64,000 bases of DNA. Source: Streptomyces sp. R21 (lineage in GTDB: Bacteria > Actinomycetota > Actinomycetes > Streptomycetales > Streptomycetaceae). Position numbers and translations under genes: made by a program. Of the stretch, positions 60,506 through 64,000 are shown piece by piece. The notes under the pieces are model-generated. The model saw only the letters and a list, made by a program, of their open reading frames with translations. It did not search any database and was not told the DNA's origin. The stretch is from assembly GCF_041051975.1 (NCBI RefSeq), contig NZ_CP163435.1:3844001-3908000 (forward strand), read 5' to 3'. Numbering within the stretch: position 1 is the stretch's first letter; each line of letters opens with the position of its first letter.

Positions 60506-61396
60506 ACTACCCGCAGGCCGCAGATGCACGATGTCCCCCGCCCCCACCGGCTCCTGCACCCCCTCCTCCGTGGCGAGGACCAGGCGGCCGTCGCCGTCGA
60601 TCGCGACGGCCTCGCCGGTGATCGACCGGTCCCCGGGCAGCTCGGCCCGCACCACGCGGCCGAGGGTGGCGCACCCCGCCGCGTACGCCTCCTGGAGACC
60701 GCTGGCGGCGGGGTCGCCCCCGGCCTCGCGCCACCTGCCGTACCACTCCTCCAGGGAGCGCAGCACGGTCCGCAGGACGGTGTCGCGGTCCGTGGTCGTG
60801 GCGCCCGCCAGGGCGAGGGATCCGGCGGCGGGGACGGGCAGCTCGTCCTCGCGGAGGGTGACGTTGATGCCGATGCCGACGACGACCGCGTCGTCACCGG
60901 CGCGCTCGGCGAGGATGCCGCCGGCCTTGCGTTCCTCGCCGTTCACGGTGACGAGGAGGTCATTGGGCCACTTGAGTGCCGTGTCGACCCCCGCCGAGCG
61001 GGAGAGGCCGGCGGCGACGGCCACGCCGGTGAGCAGCGGCAGCCACCCCCAGCGCTGCACGGGGACCTCGGCGGGCTTCAACAGGACGGAGAAGAAGAGA
61101 CCCGAGCGGGCGGGGGCGGTCCACTGGCGGTCCAGGCGCCCGCGCCCGGCGTTCTGCTCCTCCGCGACGAGGACGGCGCCCTCGGACGCCTTCCCCTCCG
61201 CGGCGAGGGCGACGAGGTCGGAGTTGGTGGAGCCGGTGCGCTCCACCACCTCGACGTCGCACCACAGGCCACCGTGCCCGCCGTCCCGCACCAGCGCCCT
61301 GCGCAGAGCGGCACCATTGAGGGGAGGACGGTCCAGGTCGGACCACCGGTTGCCGTTGGGCTTGTCGTTCGCGTCTGAGGCATCTCGCGGCGTCAT
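60503..61396 (-). CDS. birA: Biotin--[acetyl-CoA-carboxylase] ligase
   Basis: ATG 61396 start (MTPRDASDAN); 297 aa. The catalytic core has biotin/ATP-binding TGSTNSDLVALA, QNAGRGRLDRQW and KWPNDLLV, then VGIGINVTL, all BirA/BPL signatures. There is no N-terminal helix-turn-helix, so this is a monofunctional (group I) ligase that does not repress biotin genes. It attaches biotin to carboxylase subunits; the acyl-CoA carboxylase beta and epsilon genes are divergent 136 bp away. Its substrate (biotinylated alpha subunit) gene is not in the window. Confidence 0.94.
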   Translation of the reverse strand: MTPRDASDANDKPNGNRWSDLDRPPLNGAALRRALVRDGGHGGLWCDVEVVERTGSTNSDLVALAAEGKASEGAVLVAEEQNAGRGRLDRQWTAPARSGLFFSVLLKPAEVPVQRWGWLPLLTGVAVAAGLSRSAGVDTALKWPNDLLVTVNGEERKAGGILAERAGDDAVVVGIGINVTLREDELPVPAAGSLALAGATTTDRDTVLRTVLRSLEEWYGRWREAGGDPAASGLQEAYAAGCATLGRVVRAELPGDRSITGEAVAIDGDGRLVLATEEGVQEPVGAGDIVHLRPAGS

Positions 61397-61532
61397 GCAA
61401 CCCACCCTAGGTGTGGTAAACGCCGCACTGCCGATGGGTAGGCACCGCACTACGCTACGGATGAGTAACCGTCCCCCCTTCTGAGCACGTCACCCTCACG
61501 TCCCCTTTGAGCAGGCAGGGAGCCGCATCCCG

Positions 61533-63131
61533 ATGTCCGAGCCGGAAGACCCGCAGCAGATCGACATCCACACCACCGCGGGGAAGCTCGCGGATTTGCA
61601 GCGTCGCATCCAGGAGGCGACGCATGCCGGCTCGGAACGCGCTGTGGAAAAGCAGCACGCCAAGGGCAAGTTGACGGCCCGTGAGCGGATCGAGCTGCTG
61701 CTCGACGAGGAATCGTTCGTCGAGCTGGACGAGTTCGCACAGCACCGTTCGACCGACTTCGGCATGGAGAACAACCGCCCGTACGGGGACGGGGTCGTCA
61801 CCGGGTACGGAACGGTGGACGGCCGCCCCGTCGCCGTCTTCTCCCAGGACTTCACCGTCTTCGGCGGCGCCCTGGGCGAGGTCTTCGGCCAGAAGATCAT
61901 GAAGGTGATGGACTTCGCCCTGAAGACGGGCTGTCCGGTCATCGGCATCAACGACTCCGGCGGCGCCCGCATCCAGGAGGGTGTGAGCGCGCTCGGCATG
62001 TACGGCGAGATCTTCCGCCGCAACACCCACGCGAGCGGTGTCATCCCGCAGATCTCGCTGGTCGTCGGCCCGTGTGCCGGTGGCGCGGTGTACTCCCCCG
62101 CCATCACCGACTTCACGGTCATGGTCGACCAGACCTCGCACATGTTCATCACCGGCCCGGACGTCATCAAGACGGTCACCGGAGAGGACGTCGGCTTCGA
62201 GGAACTGGGCGGCGCCCGCACGCACAACGCGGTCTCCGGCGTGGCCCACCACATGGCGGGTGACGAGAAGGACGCCATCGAGTACGTCAAGCAGCTGCTG
62301 TCGTACCTGCCGTCCAACAACCTCTCCGAGCCCCCGGTCTTCCCGGAGGAGGCGGACCTCGCCCTCACCGACGAGGACCGCGAGCTGGACACGATCGTGC
62401 CGGACAGCGCGAACCAGCCGTACGACATGCACACGGTGATCGAACACGTCCTGGACGACGCCGAGTTCTTCGAGACGCAGCCGCTGTTCGCGCCGAACAT
62501 CCTCACCGGCTTCGGCCGGGTCGAGGGCCGCCCGGTGGGCATCGTCGCCAACCAGCCGATGCAGTTCGCGGGCTGCCTCGACATCGACGCGAGCGAGAAG
62601 GCCGCGCGTTTCGTGCGCACCTGCGACGCCTTCAACGTGCCCGTGCTGACCTTCGTGGACGTGCCCGGGTTCCTGCCCGGCGTCGACCAGGAGCACACCG
62701 GCATCATCCGCCGCGGCGCCAAGCTGATCTACGCCTACGCCGAGGCCACCGTCCCGCTGATCACGGTCATCACCCGCAAGGCCTTCGGCGGCGCCTACGA
62801 CGTCATGGGCTCCAAGCACCTGGGCGCCGACCTCAACCTCGCCTGGCCGACCGCCCAGATCGCCGTCATGGGCGCACAGGGCGCGGTCAACATCCTGCAC
62901 CGGCGCACCATCGCCGCCACCGCTCCCGAGGACCAGGAGGCCACCCGGGCCCGGCTGATCCAGGAGTACGAGGACACGCTGCTCAACCCGTACACGGCGG
63001 CCGAGCGCGGCTACATCGACGGCGTGATCATGCCGTCCGACACCCGCGCCCACGTCGTCCGCGGACTGCGTCAGCTGCGCACCAAGCGGGAATCACTGCC
63101 CCCGAAGAAGCACGGCAACATCCCCCTCTAA
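61533..63131 (+). CDS. pccB: Acyl-CoA (propionyl-CoA) carboxylase beta subunit
   Basis: The 532-aa carboxyltransferase starts MSEPEDPQQI. Signatures are LTARERIELLLDEESFVELD, INDSGGARIQEGVSALGMYG, GPCAGGAVYSPAITDF, and in the second half VDVPGFLPGVDQEHTGIIRR and ITVITRKAFGGAYDVMGSKH, plus AVMGAQGAVNIL. It transfers a carboxyl from biotin to propionyl- or acetyl-CoA, giving methylmalonyl- or malonyl-CoA for fatty acids and polyketides. The size and orientation before a small epsilon gene match S. coelicolor pccB. Confidence 0.95.
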   Translation: MSEPEDPQQIDIHTTAGKLADLQRRIQEATHAGSERAVEKQHAKGKLTARERIELLLDEESFVELDEFAQHRSTDFGMENNRPYGDGVVTGYGTVDGRPVAVFSQDFTVFGGALGEVFGQKIMKVMDFALKTGCPVIGINDSGGARIQEGVSALGMYGEIFRRNTHASGVIPQISLVVGPCAGGAVYSPAITDFTVMVDQTSHMFITGPDVIKTVTGEDVGFEELGGARTHNAVSGVAHHMAGDEKDAIEYVKQLLSYLPSNNLSEPPVFPEEADLALTDEDRELDTIVPDSANQPYDMHTVIEHVLDDAEFFETQPLFAPNILTGFGRVEGRPVGIVANQPMQFAGCLDIDASEKAARFVRTCDAFNVPVLTFVDVPGFLPGVDQEHTGIIRRGAKLIYAYAEATVPLITVITRKAFGGAYDVMGSKHLGADLNLAWPTAQIAVMGAQGAVNILHRRTIAATAPEDQEATRARLIQEYEDTLLNPYTAAERGYIDGVIMPSDTRAHVVRGLRQLRTKRESLPPKKHGNIPL

Positions 63132-63147
63132 AGCCTCGGGAGAGATT

Positions 63148-63357
63148 GTGACGATCAAGGTCGTACGGGGCAATCCGACCCCGGAGGAGCTGGCCGCCGC
63201 ACTGGCGGTGGTCCGGGCACGCGCCGCGGCGGCATCCGGCACGCCGTCCGGCGCGCCCCGCGAGCCGGACGCCTGGGCGAACCCGGCACGGCTGGCCCTG
63301 AGCCGGCTGCCCGCACCGGGCCCCGCCGCCTGGGGCCGCACGTACTGGCCCAGCTAG
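63148..63357 (+). CDS. pccE: Acyl-CoA carboxylase epsilon subunit
   Basis: GTG 63148 start, 16 bp after pccB; 69 aa. The sequence TIKVVRGNPTPEELAAALAV and later PARLALSRLP and GRTYWPS matches the small epsilon subunit that stimulates the actinobacterial alpha-beta carboxylase complex. Its stop TAG and the stop of the convergent SGNH hydrolase overlap in CTAG. Confidence 0.92.
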   Translation: MTIKVVRGNPTPEELAAALAVVRARAAAASGTPSGAPREPDAWANPARLALSRLPAPGPAAWGRTYWPS

Positions 63358-64000
63358 CGCTCAAGAAGACCGGCGAGGGCTTCGGCCATCACCTCGTACC
63401 CGGCGTCGTTCGGGTGCAGGTGGTCGCCGAAGTCGTACGCCGGGTGCAGCCGGTCCGGGTCCGCCGGGTCGGCCATGACGCGGTTCAGGTCCACCACCGC
63501 GTCGTACTCGCCCGAGCAGCGAATCCATTCGTCGACCTCGTGGCTCACCTTCGCCGCGTGCTCGCCCCAGTGGTCGGAGCCGCCGAAGGGGAGCAGGGTC
63601 GCGCCGACGACGTACAGGCCCCGCGCGCGAGCCCGGCGGATCAACTCCCGGTGGCCGGCGATGAGTTCCTCGGCCTCGACGACCGGGGCGGGCTTGTACG
63701 TGAGCTGTTCGTCGGTCTCGCTGAAGCCGATGTCGTTGAGGCCCTGGAGCACGACGAGTGTGCTCACGCCCTCGTGGTCGAGGACGTCGCGGGCGAGCCG
63801 GTGGACGCTCCTCTCGCCGTACCACGCCGAATCGTTGAGAAGCAGGTTGCCGCCGATCCCGGCGTTCAGCACGGGCCGTCCGGTGCGTTCGGCGAGCGCG
63901 TCGGACCAGCGCCGGTCGGCACCCGGGGTCGAGCCGAAGCCGTCGGTGATCGAGTCGCCGAGGAGCGCGATCCCGTCCCTGCGGCCCGCGGAGACCTCGA
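63354..64000 (-). CDS. SGNH/GDSL-family hydrolase (partial, runs off right edge)
   Basis: The minus-strand frame is open to the right edge. Block I is GDSITDGFGSTPGADRRW, supplying the nucleophile Ser in GDS; later NAGIGGN and LQGLNDIGF give the oxyanion Gly and Asn, and the C-terminal DHLHPNDAGYEVMAEAL gives the catalytic Asp-x-x-His pair. This is a complete set for a secreted or cytoplasmic esterase/lipase, though the N-terminus (and any signal peptide) is outside the window. Substrate unknown; possibly an acetylhydrolase. Confidence 0.9.
   Translation of the reverse strand, partial: EVSAGRRDGIALLGDSITDGFGSTPGADRRWSDALAERTGRPVLNAGIGGNLLLNDSAWYGERSVHRLARDVLDHEGVSTLVVLQGLNDIGFSETDEQLTYKPAPVVEAEELIAGHRELIRRARARGLYVVGATLLPFGGSDHWGEHAAKVSHEVDEWIRCSGEYDAVVDLNRVMADPADPDRLHPAYDFGDHLHPNDAGYEVMAEALAGLLER

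Overview
The window is high-GC actinobacterial chromosome that reads as Streptomyces: strong third-position GC bias, many GTG starts and 4-base ATGA/GTGA gene overlaps, mycothiol chemistry (Mca), a Streptomyces-type acyl-CoA carboxylase beta/epsilon pair, a truncated haemoglobin-monooxygenase chimera, an LAxTG-type surface protein and a DtxR-type iron box. I see no insertion sequence, integrase, CRISPR array, rRNA or tRNA.

Region 1 (1-13.5 kb) is the end of a phage-tail-like contractile injection system (CIS) locus. On the minus strand, in transcription order, are a LuxR-type regulator, a large secreted beta-propeller protein, a DUF4255-type protein, an AAA+ ATPase, the sheath, the inner tube, a zinc-ribbon tail-assembly-like protein, a 52-aa protein and an unfinished gene at the left edge. 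Inverted between ATPase and sheath is a 571-aa protein with an eCIS-core (DUF4157) HExxH domain, a C-terminal DRGH-type non-specific nuclease and an acidic Ser-rich tail, most simply read as the CIS cargo toxin. A plus-strand membrane-anchored protein closes the block. Baseplate, spike and tape-measure genes would lie left of the window.

Region 2 (13.7-23.4 kb) holds an ArsR-type regulator divergent from a small membrane protein, a membrane-anchored STAND NTPase with TPRs, and a tight operon of STAND-TPR protein, CHAT caspase-like protease and alpha/beta hydrolase. This operon is the best candidate for an undescribed conflict or cell-death system, and it sits directly beside the CIS.

Region 3 (23.4-42.9 kb) is mostly conserved housekeeping: mca with a small membrane protein, a DUF4307 protein, greA, a Drr-type ABC exporter whose predicted promoter carries a palindromic operator in its spacer, threonine dehydratase, MarR, a degenerate sigma-like gene overlapping a small membrane protein, a cystathionine gamma-synthase/lyase, MsrA, a secreted DUF5829 protein, an S51-type peptidase, a VOC protein, a siderophore importer lacking an ATPase, a zinc alcohol dehydrogenase divergent from an XRE/MmyB regulator, and the ABM-globin chimera.

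Region 4 (43-64 kb) carries a large secreted subtilase, a MacB-type ABC transporter, an L,D-transpeptidase, small acidic and LAxTG proteins, a DUF2625 protein, a DEAD-box helicase, a cold-shock protein with a structured leader, hutH, a GAF-GGDEF cyclase, an enoyl-CoA hydratase-like protein, adenylate cyclase (so both cyclic-nucleotide systems lie close together), biotin ligase beside pccB/pccE, and a partial SGNH hydrolase at the right edge. Nearly every convergent gene pair here is separated by a strong hairpin terminator.
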